Positions 1-9,728 of a stretch of DNA of 64,000 nucleotides are shown in pieces. Both the position numbers and the translations under genes were made by a program. The notes under the pieces were generated by a model that ran no database searches, was not told the origin of the DNA, and saw only the letters and a list, made by a program, of their open reading frames with translations. Position 1 is the first letter of the stretch. Each line of letters starts with the position of its first letter. Origin of the DNA: Pseudomonadota bacterium (lineage in GTDB: Bacteria > Pseudomonadota > Gammaproteobacteria > Burkholderiales > Rhodocyclaceae); the NCBI GenBank assembly GCA_008501585.1, contig QQUN01000039.1:27822-91821 (forward strand), given 5' to 3'.

Positions 1-1138
1 TGCCGGTGTCGATGGCGCTTGCGTCGAGCACGACGCCTTCATCGATAAACACCGTGCGAGCGTTGGCAATCGGCTCGTCTTCGGCGCGAATGCCGAACTG
101 GGCCTGTGCGCTTTCGGTGATCTGCCCGCCCATGTGGTCGCCGCCGACCAGAATGCGGCCGCCACCGGCATGGCCGGAGGCGTCGAGCCGGGCGCCGTTG
201 TCGAGTTGAACGTTCTGGCCCGTGACGATGATGCGCCCGCCGGTCTGGCCCGTTGCCTTGCCCGAGACGTCGAGCGTGCCGGTGACGGACACGGTGCCGT
301 GCTCGCCGCCGGACAGGATGATCTCCCCGTTGCGCGTGTCGGCGTGCATGGCTTCGACACGACCGCGCTGGTTGATCACCGAGTGCACCACGTTCTCGGC
401 CGCGCGCGCGCTGAGCAGCACAACGCCGCCATTGGCTTCGATACGGCCCGAGTTATCGACAAATGACTGGAGTCGGTTGCCGTCCTGGTCGAACGCGGTT
501 TGCGCGACGGTGTCGTCGACCGCGAAGCTCAGTAGCGCGTCGCCGGTGAAGTCGAGTGTGAAGCGTGAGGCCGACGCGAGAGCGACCTGACCGAGTCGGG
601 CGGCGATGACGCCGCGGTTGGCCACCGAGGGGGCCACAAAGGCGACGGCGCCGGTGTCGGCGACCCGGATGGCGCCGTCGTTGATGATTGATGCCGTGGC
701 CAAGCCGTTCTGCGCGAAGTCGAACCGCCCGGCCATGAAGTCTTCGTTGCGGATGTCGTGGGTGCTCGCGACAAGACCCGCGACGTCGATCTCGGCGCCC
801 TTGCCAAAGTGAATCCCGTTGGGATTGACGAGGAACACGCGTCCGTTGGCGGTCAGCCGGCCGAGGATGCGGGAGGCGTCGTCGCCGGTCACACGGTTGA
901 GCGTGACGGCGCTGGCCGAGGGCTGTTCGAATCGGACCTGCTCGTTGCTGCCGATACTGAAGCTGCGCCAGTCGATCACGGCCTTGTCGCTGCGTTGCAA
1001 GACGTCGAGCTGGGTGGCCGACGCGTGAACGATGTTGGCCTCCCCGGCGACGACACTGCCGCCCTGCGGATTGGCCGCGACGACGAAGGGGAAGCAGGCG
1101 AGTGCGAGAGCGAGGGTGGTTGGACGAATGCGGGCCAT
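1..1138 (-). CDS. Two-partner secretion exoprotein (TpsA, filamentous haemagglutinin-like), N-terminal part
   Basis: The reading frame starts at the ATG complementary to 1136-1138 and stays open to the window edge, so only about 379 N-terminal residues are present. A short signal peptide ends near AAANP. It is followed by the TPS secretion domain, with the diagnostic NPNGI motif (inside VNPNGIHFG) and beta-helix repeats such as IEANGGVVLLSA. The partner TpsB gene lies just upstream on the same strand with a 4-bp gap, so the two are almost certainly co-transcribed. The product should be exported by Sec and then by TpsB to the surface, as an adhesin, haemolysin or contact-dependent toxin. The variable C-terminus that would decide which lies outside the window. 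Confidence 0.9.
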   Translation of the reverse strand, partial: MARIRPTTLALALACFPFVVAANPQGGSVVAGEANIVHASATQLDVLQRSDKAVIDWRSFSIGSNEQVRFEQPSASAVTLNRVTGDDASRILGRLTANGRVFLVNPNGIHFGKGAEIDVAGLVASTHDIRNEDFMAGRFDFAQNGLATASIINDGAIRVADTGAVAFVAPSVANRGVIAARLGQVALASASRFTLDFTGDALLSFAVDDTVAQTAFDQDGNRLQSFVDNSGRIEANGGVVLLSARAAENVVHSVINQRGRVEAMHADTRNGEIILSGGEHGTVSVTGTLDVSGKATGQTGGRIIVTGQNVQLDNGARLDASGHAGGGRILVGGDHMGGQITESAQAQFGIRAEDEPIANARTVFIDEGVVLDASAIDTG

Positions 1139-1142
1139 GGTG

Positions 1143-2828
1143 TCAGTACCTCCAGGCGAGACTGGCGAAGATGCGGGGGTTGTCGTTGCCGCGATCGGCG
1201 ACGTCACGGCTGAGCGGCTTGGTCAGCTCGACGCTTCCGCTCAGGTGCGCACCGATGCCGAAGCGCAGGCCCAGGCCGACGGACGACAGGCGTTTGGTCT
1301 GCGGATCCCGGTTGCTCGGCGGGGTGTGGTTGTATGTCACGCCGCCGTCATAGAAGCCGAAGAGCTGGATATGGCGGAACGGCGTATTGCTCGCGTCGGC
1401 CATGTAGGCCAATTCGATGCTGCCGGCGAGGCATGAGTCGCCGGTGATTTCGGACGCATCGTAGGCGCGGCCGAACTGCGCCCCGCCAAGGCCGCATTCC
1501 TCGCCGGAGAGCAGACCATCGTCCGAATACTGGGCCATCAGCGCGGTGTCGAGCGACCAGCGGTTCAACGCCGGCTGGATGCTGCCCAGATCCTGCCGGC
1601 GCAGCAGGCTGAGTGTGTACTTCGTGAAGTCAATCCGGCCATCGGCGCGGGATTTTTGCGCGTCGTCGTCGCGCATGCCGCCAAGCCCGTGACTGATCTC
1701 CAGGAGCGCCTGGTTGATGCCTCCCCAGGTATCGGCCTGATCGTAGTTGATACCGAGGCGGAGCGTGTCGAGGCGGTCGAGCGATGTGACCGTGTCGAGC
1801 GAGAAGTTGGTGGTCTTGCGATGCTCGTACTTGAGCTGTGCCGACAGGTTCTGCCGCCGCGAGCGCACAAAGGGGTGCGACAGCGACGCCGACCAACTGT
1901 CGCTTTCGCTGTGGTTGTCGAGTGCGCGCAGGGTGGTGTCGCCAGGATTGGACTCACTGCGGCTCCAGTTCAGCGCGAATGAGCTTCCTTCGCTGGAGAT
2001 CACTTCGGTGTAGCCAATCGAGGTGTAGCTCAGTTCGCGGGTCTGGGTGGCGGTGGCATAGGCCAGGGAAAGCTGGCCAGGGCGTCCGAACAACCGGTTG
2101 AGTCGGCCGTAGGCATGCAGTTGCCATGGGCCGACGTTTTCGGAGCCACGGTTGTTGATGTTCATGCCGCCCTCGAACGGCGCCGCCTCTTCGACGCTCA
2201 GGAGCAATGTCGAGGCTCCCGGTTGGGTGTCGGACGCCTTGAGTGTCGACATGACGCGCGTGCCGAAGCGGTCGTTGGCGAGGAGCAGGTAGCGTTCGAG
2301 TGTTCTGATATTGGTGGGGCGCTGCTGCGTGATCTGCATGACGGCGTGTTCGAGATCCGCGCCGCCAAGCCCGGCAGGATCGTCGACGACGACCTCGTCG
2401 ATATAGCCCTCGATCACTTCCAGCCGCACGACACCGTCGGCTCCGATACGCTGTTCGGGGACCAGCGCCTTGGACAGTCCGTAGCCTGCCTGTGCGTACT
2501 TTGTAGTGATGGCGTCGCGCAGCCGGTAGATCTCGGGCAGGCCGATTTCCTGTCCAGCCAGGTCGGCCCACAGTGCGGCGATCGCTTCATCGGTGAAGAC
2601 CGCGTTGCCGCTCAGTTCGACCGCCTGGAGCACGAAACGAATGGCGGCGGCGCCTTCGGGCGCTTGTTTTTCGTCGAGCGGGACGGCCAGCGGTTGGCGC
2701 GTCGCTCTGGGCTCCACCGGCGGTTCGAAACGCTCCCCGATGCGGCCAGCATCCTCCTGTGCGACCGCGTTGCCGACAACAAGCGACAGCGCCGCAAGGA
2801 GCGCGCGAGCGAGGCGGTCGGCTGCCAT
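1143..2828 (-). CDS. Outer-membrane TpsB transporter (ShlB/FhaC family)
   Basis: The product is a beta-barrel channel that moves the neighbouring TpsA protein across the outer membrane. From the chosen ATG it is 561 residues, the usual family length. It shows a signal peptide (MAADRLARALLAALSLVV, cleaved near AVAQ), a POTRA domain from about residue 45 to 130 (FVLQAVELSGNAVFTD...), and then the barrel. The GRAYDASEITGD segment near the C-terminus is typical of the ShlB barrel, and the chain ends in aromatic residues (WRY), as outer-membrane proteins do. The frame stays open about 80 codons further upstream, but that stretch looks non-coding and the signal peptide favours the internal ATG. No strong ribosome binding site decides the start. 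Confidence 0.88.
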   Translation of the reverse strand: MAADRLARALLAALSLVVGNAVAQEDAGRIGERFEPPVEPRATRQPLAVPLDEKQAPEGAAAIRFVLQAVELSGNAVFTDEAIAALWADLAGQEIGLPEIYRLRDAITTKYAQAGYGLSKALVPEQRIGADGVVRLEVIEGYIDEVVVDDPAGLGGADLEHAVMQITQQRPTNIRTLERYLLLANDRFGTRVMSTLKASDTQPGASTLLLSVEEAAPFEGGMNINNRGSENVGPWQLHAYGRLNRLFGRPGQLSLAYATATQTRELSYTSIGYTEVISSEGSSFALNWSRSESNPGDTTLRALDNHSESDSWSASLSHPFVRSRRQNLSAQLKYEHRKTTNFSLDTVTSLDRLDTLRLGINYDQADTWGGINQALLEISHGLGGMRDDDAQKSRADGRIDFTKYTLSLLRRQDLGSIQPALNRWSLDTALMAQYSDDGLLSGEECGLGGAQFGRAYDASEITGDSCLAGSIELAYMADASNTPFRHIQLFGFYDGGVTYNHTPPSNRDPQTKRLSSVGLGLRFGIGAHLSGSVELTKPLSRDVADRGNDNPRIFASLAWRY

Positions 2829-3133
2829 GCAACGGGGTGCTGACGTTCTGGCGAGGAACGAAATCGGGTGGGTTGCCTTTGGGGATGTCGTTGTACGCGG
2901 TGCCATTCGTTCGTCGGTCCTTCGGCGGTTCGTCAGCCCCGCCGGGCTTGCCGGGATGGGGCATGGCGCTAAGTCGAGGCAGCGCCGGCCGGTGCGTTGC
3001 CCAGCGTGTCTGCATGTGATGAGTCGGTGTGCGGGTGGAGCCGGGGGGATCCTAGTGGCGGCGGTGTCCATTTCGCTGGACGAGTTGCCCTGGGCTGTGG
3101 CAATAATTCACGTTTTTGTCATCTGCCCAGGTT

Positions 3134-3823
3134 ATGCAGAGTGCGCTTGATCTCTACATCCGCCAGCGCTGTCGCGAGCGCGGCATGTCCCTTGCCGCGC
3201 TGTGCCGGCAGGCGGGCATCAGCCGCCAGACGCTCTATGACCTGGCGCTCAACCATGGCAAGTTGCCGTCCTTGCAGACGGTTGTCGCCGTGGCCGGGCA
3301 ACTCGGCGTTCACCCGATGCGCCTGTTGCAACTGATCTTTGATGCCATGCCAGTCGATCGTGAGTCTGCCGGGCCGCTCGCCGGTGACCGCAGCGCCTTC
3401 GTGCGCGATGTGAACTTTCCGGATGGCGAACTGGTGTTGCCCGGGCAGCGCTTCGTCAAGACGTGGGAATTGCAGAACGTCGGCGTGGTGCCGTGGGTGG
3501 GGCGCCGGCTGGTCTGCCAGGACGAGTCGCTGACGGTGCTGTTTGCCAGCGGTGAGCAGGTCGAGCTGGCGCCGAATCTGGTGCCGGATGCACCGGCCTG
3601 CGATGTGCCCGAGACCGGTCCGGGCGACACCGTCCAGCTGTCGATGGGCTTCACCGCGCCGTCGGCACCGGCAACGGTGCTGTCGTACTGGAAGATGGTG
3701 AATCCCGATGGTGGCTTCAGCTTTCCCGGCGCACGCGGCGTGTGGGTCAAGATCAGGGTGACGAGCCTGGCCTCGTCGGCCGGCTATGCCACGACCCGCT
3801 CCGGTGGGCCGACGCTGCGCTAG
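3134..3823 (+). CDS. XRE-like HTH protein with C-terminal NBR1-type Ig domain
   Basis: The protein has 229 residues. Residues 1-65 form a helix-turn-helix of XRE type (SLAALCRQAGISRQTLYDLA). Residues about 85-215 resemble the NBR1-like Ig ('four-tryptophan') domain: a V-x-FPDGE start, PGQRFVKTWELQNVG, the conserved VPWVG, then a YWKMVNPDGGFSFPG segment. In eukaryotes this domain is known from the autophagy receptor NBR1. Bacterial copies are often joined to HTH domains, and their ligand is unknown to me. I see no membrane segment. An in-frame TTG lies 18 bp upstream; I chose the ATG preceded by a weak CAGG. The stop overlaps that of the convergent TonB receptor gene. It may regulate a neighbour, but nothing in the sequence proves this. 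Confidence 0.72.
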   Translation: MQSALDLYIRQRCRERGMSLAALCRQAGISRQTLYDLALNHGKLPSLQTVVAVAGQLGVHPMRLLQLIFDAMPVDRESAGPLAGDRSAFVRDVNFPDGELVLPGQRFVKTWELQNVGVVPWVGRRLVCQDESLTVLFASGEQVELAPNLVPDAPACDVPETGPGDTVQLSMGFTAPSAPATVLSYWKMVNPDGGFSFPGARGVWVKIRVTSLASSAGYATTRSGGPTLR

Positions 3824-5841
3824 AACGGGATGCTGGCGCTGACCACCACGCGCCGCCGCTCACCCTGGTACACATCGTCCCTGGCGCTGATGGCGGCGAT
3901 GTGGCGCGTATCGAGCAGGTTGTGGACGGAGAGTCCCCAGTCGGCCCCGGCGATACGGCTCGTCAGGCCGACGTCGAAGCGTTGGTAGCCGGCGATCCTG
4001 AAGGTATTGGCTGCGTCGCCATGGCGCGCGCCGACGTGGATCGCGTCCAGTTTTGCCGTGACCGGAACGTGGGCGATGCTGGCTGCGTAGCCCACCGACA
4101 CGCCTGCGCTGAAGCGCGGCACGCCGGGGAAGGCGTCGCCGAGCCCGTTTGCGGTGGACACAAGCTGGCGGGTGGTGAGCCAGTTGCCATTGCCCGACAG
4201 TGTCCACGCACCGCTCCTGATTTCACCGCTCAGCTCAATGCCGGTGACGCGGCGCCGGCCGGCAGAGATGCGTGCGGTCCGGTCGAGCGGGTCGGTCATG
4301 GGCAGGTTGTCCAGCGTGATGCGGTAGATCGCACCGCCTAGCGCCATGGCAGGGGTGGCTTGCCAGCGGGCGCCGGCCTCGGTCTGCCGGGTACGTTGCG
4401 CGGGCAGGAAGTCGCCGTCGCGGGTCTTGCCGGTGTTGGGAGCGGTGCCGGTGGCGACCGCCATGTGCAGCTTCAAGTCATGTGTGGGGCGTGCCACCAG
4501 GCCGGTGTGCCAGCTCAGGCTGTCGGCGTCGCCGGCGGGCGCCAGCGTGGCGCCCGAGCGCAAGGTGTAGTGCATCTGGCGCGCGCCGATGGTCAGGTCA
4601 AGCCCATCGGCAAGGCGCATGCGGTCACCGATGAACCAGCTCGAGTCGCGATGCGTCTCGCGGCGCAGGCGCGCCGTGGTGGTCAGGGCATCGTAGTTGA
4701 CCGTGCTGAAATCGGGGTTCGCCACGTCGACGGTGAAACCGCCGATGTTCTGCGTGCCGGTGAAGTCGACGCGCTGGCGATTGTCGTCGCGGCCGATGAT
4801 GAGGGTGTGCCAGTCGAGATCGAGGCGTGCGTCGAGGCGCCAGTTCTGCTGGTGGTAGCGGTCGCGGTAGCGGGTCGCGTAGCCGCGCAGGGTGTCGTTG
4901 TTGAGCAGCGACCAGAAGCCGATGAGCGTCTCGTCGCGATGCACGTCGCTTTCGGCGTAGCGCGCGGTGACCGTCAGCCGCTCGGTGAGCGCATCCTGCC
5001 AGAGCAGCGCAGTACGCCGGTAGCGCCGGTCGTTGCGTTGATGGTCTGCCGCGAACAGGCGGTCGTACTGCGGGCCAGCATCGGTAATCACCGTGCCGAA
5101 GACATACGCCTTGCGGTTGCGCTGCTCTTCGGTCGAGAACGAGAGCGTCCCGCCGCGGCGATAGGCCCAGGTGAGGGCCGCCAGGCCGACGCGGCGATCC
5201 TCCGTCAGGCCGCCCGGATGCGTGTCGCCTTCCCGCGCCGAGGCGACGAGGCGGTAGGCCCACTGCGCGCCGATCGGCCCGGTCAGGTCGATCGTGCTGC
5301 GCGCATGGCCGTGGTCGCCCAGTTGCTGGGTGAGGCGCCCGGACGCCTTGAATGAAGGCTGTTTGGCCACGTATTCGACGACGCCCCCCGGATCGGTGAT
5401 GCCGCGCATGACCGCATCGGGGCCGCGCAGCACGTCGATGTGTTCGACTGTCTCGAGGTCCCGCACATGCATGCGCTGGATGTCGGGCAAGCCGTCGATG
5501 TGATAGCGGGTCAGCGCGAACCCGCGCACCAGCAGGGCGCTGGCGAACCCGGCATGGCTGACTGACGGGATCGCGCCGGGAATGTGCGCGCTCAGGCGCT
5601 CGATCCGGTCGGCGCCCGTCAGCGTGTCGGGCTCGATGATCAGGCGGCTGGTCGAGGCCGCCTGATCTTCGAGCGGCAAGGCGCCGTTCCAGTCACCTGC
5701 GCTGGACGCTTGCCCGGTGGCCGGGGCGGTGACGACAACGGTGGGGGTGATGGATTGGGTGGCTGACGCCGGAAGGGCGGCAAGGGCGAGCAGGGTTGCG
5801 CCGGCAAGCGCGTGGCGCGCCCGGGCATCGTGAGCATGCAT
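3820..5841 (-). CDS. TonB-dependent siderophore receptor
   Basis: This 673-residue outer-membrane receptor is predicted to import a ferric siderophore using TonB energy. A signal peptide (residues 1-27, ending PASAT) is followed by a plug domain (about 50-165) carrying the LLVRGFALTRYHIDGLP and DVLRGPDAVMRGI motifs. A 22-strand-type barrel follows and ends in the aromatic SIPF. The order resembles FhuA/FpvA-type receptors; the actual ligand cannot be read from sequence. The start has AAGAAGAA upstream. I found no convincing Fur box in the 107 bp before it, unlike the second receptor in this window. The stop codon shares bases with that of the convergent HTH gene (CTAG at 3820-3823). Confidence 0.88.
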   Translation of the reverse strand: MHAHDARARHALAGATLLALAALPASATQSITPTVVVTAPATGQASSAGDWNGALPLEDQAASTSRLIIEPDTLTGADRIERLSAHIPGAIPSVSHAGFASALLVRGFALTRYHIDGLPDIQRMHVRDLETVEHIDVLRGPDAVMRGITDPGGVVEYVAKQPSFKASGRLTQQLGDHGHARSTIDLTGPIGAQWAYRLVASAREGDTHPGGLTEDRRVGLAALTWAYRRGGTLSFSTEEQRNRKAYVFGTVITDAGPQYDRLFAADHQRNDRRYRRTALLWQDALTERLTVTARYAESDVHRDETLIGFWSLLNNDTLRGYATRYRDRYHQQNWRLDARLDLDWHTLIIGRDDNRQRVDFTGTQNIGGFTVDVANPDFSTVNYDALTTTARLRRETHRDSSWFIGDRMRLADGLDLTIGARQMHYTLRSGATLAPAGDADSLSWHTGLVARPTHDLKLHMAVATGTAPNTGKTRDGDFLPAQRTRQTEAGARWQATPAMALGGAIYRITLDNLPMTDPLDRTARISAGRRRVTGIELSGEIRSGAWTLSGNGNWLTTRQLVSTANGLGDAFPGVPRFSAGVSVGYAASIAHVPVTAKLDAIHVGARHGDAANTFRIAGYQRFDVGLTSRIAGADWGLSVHNLLDTRHIAAISARDDVYQGERRRVVVSASIPF

Positions 5842-5948
5842 GGCGGTTCTTCTTGTTCTTTGATCGTGACGGCCCGCCCGACACCTCTTCGGGCTACGAC
5901 TTATGGCCGACGCGAATTATGCGTGCGCTACCTTGATGCCGAAAGGAT

Positions 5949-5992
5949 GAGCGCCTCGCAGGCGTGACCGAAGTCACACCTGCGAGGCGCTC
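5949..5992 (-). terminator. Long hairpin downstream of pyc
   Basis: A 14-bp perfect stem (5949-5962 with 5979-5992) continues inward with one mismatch to a CGAA loop, giving about 20 stem positions. It begins 19 bp after the pyc stop codon. There is no strong T-run on the minus strand, so it may protect the mRNA 3' end as much as terminate transcription. Confidence 0.7.
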
Positions 5993-6010
5993 AGTGGCGT
6001 GTGGCGGATG

Positions 6011-9000
6011 TCAGGCCTTGAACGCCAGCAGCAGGTCCTTGGCGCTGACTTGCGTACCGGGCTTGACGTGAATCGCGCCCACCGTGCCGTCGCGCTCGGC
6101 CTTGATGGCCAGTTCCATCTTCATGGCCTCGAGCGTCATCAGTGTGTCGCCGCGATTCACATGCTGGCCTTCGCGGGCGCCGACGCTGCCGATCACGCCC
6201 GGCATGGGGGCGCCGACCTGGTCGGGGTTGCCGTCCTGCGCCTTGGGGCGCGCGCTGGTGTTGGCGACACCGGCGATGGGTACCTTGATCAGGCGCGGCT
6301 GGCCGTTGAGCTCGAAGAACAGCTTCATGTGGCCGTCGTCGGACTCGGCGCGGCCGAGCAGGCGGATGACCAGGCGCTTGCCACGGTCGATGTCCACCAC
6401 GATCTCCTCACCATCGGCCAGGCCGTAGAAGAAGGCCGGGGTGGGCAGCACGGAGACGTCGCCATAGGTGGCTTCATGCGTGGCGTAGTCGCGGAAGACC
6501 TTGGGGTACATCAGCGAGGAGGCCAGTTCGGCGTCCGAGGCGTCGCGCTCGAGCAGCTTGGCCAGTTCGGTGCGGGCGGCGTCGAGGTCCACCGGCGGTA
6601 GGTGATCGCCGGCGCGACCGACGAGCGGCTTCTCGCCGGCCAGCACCTTGGTCTGCAGCGCTTCGGGGAAGCCGTCGGCGGGGTAGCCCAGCTCGCCGCG
6701 CATGAGCTGCACGACCGATTCGGGGAAGGCGATCTCGCGGGCCGGGTCGAGCACGTCGGCGGTGGAGAGCCCGTTGGTGACCATGAACAGGGCCATGTCG
6801 CCGACCACCTTGGAGGTGGGGGTGACCTTCACGATGTCGCCGAACAGCAGGTTCACCTCAGCATAGGCTTGGGCGACTTCCGGCCAGTGGTGGTCGATGC
6901 CCACGGCGCGGGCCTGTTCGCGCAGGTTGGTGTACTGCCCGCCCGGCATCTCGTGCAGGTAGACGTCCGAGGTGCCCGAGCGGATGTCGGCCTCGAAGGG
7001 CTGGTACTGGCGGCGCACGCCTTCCCAGTAGCGCGAGAGCTTCTGCAGGTTGGCCAGGTTCACGCCCGGGTCGCGGTCGTGGCCCTTCAGCGCCGCGGCG
7101 ATGGAGCCGAGGTTGGGCTGGGCGGTGAGGCCGGAGAGGGCGTCGAGCGCGCCGTCGACCGCATCCACGCCGGCCTCGACGGCGGCCAGCACGCTGGCGG
7201 CGGCGATGCCGCTGGTGTCATGGGTGTGGAAGTGGATGGGCAGGCCGACCTCGTCGCGCAGCGCCTTGACCAGCGCGGTGGCGGCACGCGGACGGCACAC
7301 GCCGGCCATGTCCTTGATCGCCAGGATGTGGGCGCCGGCCTTTTCCAGTTCCTTGGCCATCTTCACGTAGTACTGCAGGTTGTACTTGGGGCGCGCGGTA
7401 TCGAAGAGGTCGCCGGTGTAGCAGATGGCGGCCTCGCACAGCGCGCCGGTCTCGCGCACGGCGTCGATCGCCACGCGCATGTTGTCCACCCAGTTGAGCG
7501 AGTCGAACACGCGGAAGAGATCGATGCCGCCCTCGCCATCCCGACCGGCCGCGGCGCGCTGCACGAACTGGCGCACCACGTTGTCGGGGTAGTTGGTGTA
7601 ACCCACGGCGTTGGAGGCGCGCAGCAGCATCTGCAGCAGCAGGTTGGGCATGGCCTGGCGCAGCTCGGCCAGGCGGGTCCACGGGTCTTCCTTGAGGAAG
7701 CGCAGGGCCACGTCGAAGGTGGCACCGCCCCAGCATTCCATGGAGAACAGTTCGGGGGCGAGGCGGGCGTAGTGCGGCGCCACGGCGACCATGTCGCGGG
7801 TACGCATGCGGGTGGCGAAGAGCGACTGGTGGGCGTCGCGCATGCTGGTGTCGGTGAGCAGCACTTCGGGCGTCTCGCGCATCCACTTGGCGAAGGCCTC
7901 GGCGCCCATGGCCTTGAGGCGGTCGCGCGAGCCGGCCGGCGGCGCGGTGGTCAGGTCCACTTTGGGCAGGATCGGGGCGGCCAGCGGGCCGGCCGGGGCG
8001 GTGCGGCCCTTCATCTCGGGGTTGCCGTTGACGGTCACCTCGCCGAGGAAGTTGAGCAGGCGGGTAGCGCGGTCGCGGCGCGGGGTGAACTCAAACAGCT
8101 CGGGCGTCTCGTCGATGAAGCGGGTGATGCACTGGCCCGAGATGAACTGGGGGTGGGCGATCACGTTCTCGAGGAAGGCGAGGTTGGTGGTTACCCCGCG
8201 GATGCGGAACTCGCGCAGGGCGCGGTCCATGCGGCGGGCGGCTTCGGCGGCGGTGTTGTCCCAGGCGGTGACCTTGACCAGCAGCGAGTCGTAGTAGGGG
8301 GTGATCACCGCGCCGGCGTAGGCCGTGCCGCCATCGAGGCGCACGCCCATGCCCGAGGCGCTGCGGTAGGCGGTGAGCTTGCCGTAGTCGGGCGCGAAGC
8401 CGTTCTCCGGGTCTTCGGTGGTGACGCGGCACTGCAGGGCGTGGCCATTGAGGCGGATCTGCGCTTGCGGTGGCACGATGCTGCCTTCCTCGCCAATGCG
8501 CGCGCCTTCGGTGACGCGGATCTGCGCCTTGACGATGTCGATGCCGGTGACCTGCTCGGTCACAGTGTGCTCCACCTGGATGCGCGGGTTCACCTCGATG
8601 AAGTAGAAGGCGCCGGTGTCGGCGTCCATGAGGAACTCGACCGTGCCGGCGTGGCTGTAGCCGACTTCACGCGCCAGGCGCAGGGCGGACTCGCACAGTT
8701 CGCTGCGGGTGGCATCGTCCAGATAGGGCGCGGGTGCGCGCTCGACCACCTTCTGGTTGCGGCGCTGCACCGAGCAGTCACGCTCAAAGAGGTGCACCAG
8801 GTTGCCATGGGTGTCGCCGAGTACCTGCACTTCCACATGGCGGGCGCGGCGCACGAGCTTTTCGAGGTACACCTCGTCGTTGCCGAAGGCGCTGGCGGCT
8901 TCGCGGCGCGCCACTTCCAGCGCGCCGGCCAGATCGGCCTCGGTCTCGACCACGCGCATGCCGCGGCCACCGCCGCCCCAACTCGCCTTGAGCATCAGCG

Positions 9001-9469
9001 GGTAACCCACGGCAGCGGCCTGTGCCTTGCAGGCGTCCAGATCCCTGGGCAGCGCGCCGGTGGCCGGCACCACCGGCACGCCGGCGCGCTCGGCCAGTGC
9101 ACGGGCGGCCACCTTGTTGCCCAGCTCACGCATGGCCGTGGGGCTCGGGCCGATGAAGCGGATGCCGGCGGCCGCACAGGCCTCGGCAAAGTCCGGGTTC
9201 TCGGAGAGCAGGCCATAGCCGGGGTGGATCGCATCCACGCCGGCTTCCTTGGCGATGCGGATGATGTCGGCGATGTCCAGGTAGGCCGCGATCGGGCCCT
9301 TGCCTTCGCCCACCAGGTAGGCTTCGTCGGCCTTGAAGCGGTGCAGGGCGAGGCGGTCTTCCTTGGAGTAGATCGCCACGGTGCGGATGTTCATCTCGCT
9401 GGCCGCGCGGAACACGCGGATGGCGATCTCGGATCGGTTGGCGACGAGGAGGCTCTTGATCGGATTCAT
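6011..9469 (-). CDS. pyc: Pyruvate carboxylase, single-chain
   Basis: The enzyme makes oxaloacetate from pyruvate, bicarbonate and ATP to refill the TCA cycle. It has 1152 residues, the normal length for the one-chain enzyme. Domain order is: biotin carboxylase (about 1-460; KASWGGGGRGMR ATP loop, EVNPRIQVEHTVTE), carboxyltransferase (about 530-810; TDTSMRDAHQSL, FRVFDSLNWVDNM, HFHTHDTSG), PYC/OADA linking domain (about 830-1030) and a biotinyl domain at the C-terminus with LEAMKMEL, where the biotin-bearing lysine is about residue 1117. I start at the ATG giving MNPIKSLLVANR. A TTG 72 bp upstream is in frame but the added residues do not look like part of the family. It stands alone, with its own 3' hairpin. 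Confidence 0.97.
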   Translation of the reverse strand: MNPIKSLLVANRSEIAIRVFRAASEMNIRTVAIYSKEDRLALHRFKADEAYLVGEGKGPIAAYLDIADIIRIAKEAGVDAIHPGYGLLSENPDFAEACAAAGIRFIGPSPTAMRELGNKVAARALAERAGVPVVPATGALPRDLDACKAQAAAVGYPLMLKASWGGGGRGMRVVETEADLAGALEVARREAASAFGNDEVYLEKLVRRARHVEVQVLGDTHGNLVHLFERDCSVQRRNQKVVERAPAPYLDDATRSELCESALRLAREVGYSHAGTVEFLMDADTGAFYFIEVNPRIQVEHTVTEQVTGIDIVKAQIRVTEGARIGEEGSIVPPQAQIRLNGHALQCRVTTEDPENGFAPDYGKLTAYRSASGMGVRLDGGTAYAGAVITPYYDSLLVKVTAWDNTAAEAARRMDRALREFRIRGVTTNLAFLENVIAHPQFISGQCITRFIDETPELFEFTPRRDRATRLLNFLGEVTVNGNPEMKGRTAPAGPLAAPILPKVDLTTAPPAGSRDRLKAMGAEAFAKWMRETPEVLLTDTSMRDAHQSLFATRMRTRDMVAVAPHYARLAPELFSMECWGGATFDVALRFLKEDPWTRLAELRQAMPNLLLQMLLRASNAVGYTNYPDNVVRQFVQRAAAGRDGEGGIDLFRVFDSLNWVDNMRVAIDAVRETGALCEAAICYTGDLFDTARPKYNLQYYVKMAKELEKAGAHILAIKDMAGVCRPRAATALVKALRDEVGLPIHFHTHDTSGIAAASVLAAVEAGVDAVDGALDALSGLTAQPNLGSIAAALKGHDRDPGVNLANLQKLSRYWEGVRRQYQPFEADIRSGTSDVYLHEMPGGQYTNLREQARAVGIDHHWPEVAQAYAEVNLLFGDIVKVTPTSKVVGDMALFMVTNGLSTADVLDPAREIAFPESVVQLMRGELGYPADGFPEALQTKVLAGEKPLVGRAGDHLPPVDLDAARTELAKLLERDASDAELASSLMYPKVFRDYATHEATYGDVSVLPTPAFFYGLADGEEIVVDIDRGKRLVIRLLGRAESDDGHMKLFFELNGQPRLIKVPIAGVANTSARPKAQDGNPDQVGAPMPGVIGSVGAREGQHVNRGDTLMTLEAMKMELAIKAERDGTVGAIHVKPGTQVSAKDLLLAFKA

Positions 9470-9728
9470 GAGGGAGGGGTCCTGAAGAGGCTGTGGGGTG
9501 TCGTTGGCCGCCGGCCCGGAATGCGCGAGCTTGGCTGTCAATGCCGATAAATGGCGTCAAATCGATACATTTGGCCGGTATTTGTGCGGCAATGGCGGCT
9601 GTTGTTGCTGCCATCATCACGGCTTTCCCCGGCGCTGCCTAGTCGGGTGAACCCGGAATGCTGCGCCGCAGCGGCTGCCGTGCCCCCGCCGCGGTATCCT
9701 CTTGGCTTTGCGAGGCGCGAGCGGGCGA

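Noticed and set aside
5842..5948. Fur box for the first TonB receptor
   Set aside because: I searched the upstream region on both strands and found no convincing match to the Fur consensus.
6602..9550. Very long plus-strand open frame (about 980 codons) opposite pyruvate carboxylase
   Set aside because: It is a mirror of the GC-rich pyc gene, with low-complexity Val/Gly/His/Ala composition and no recognisable domain.
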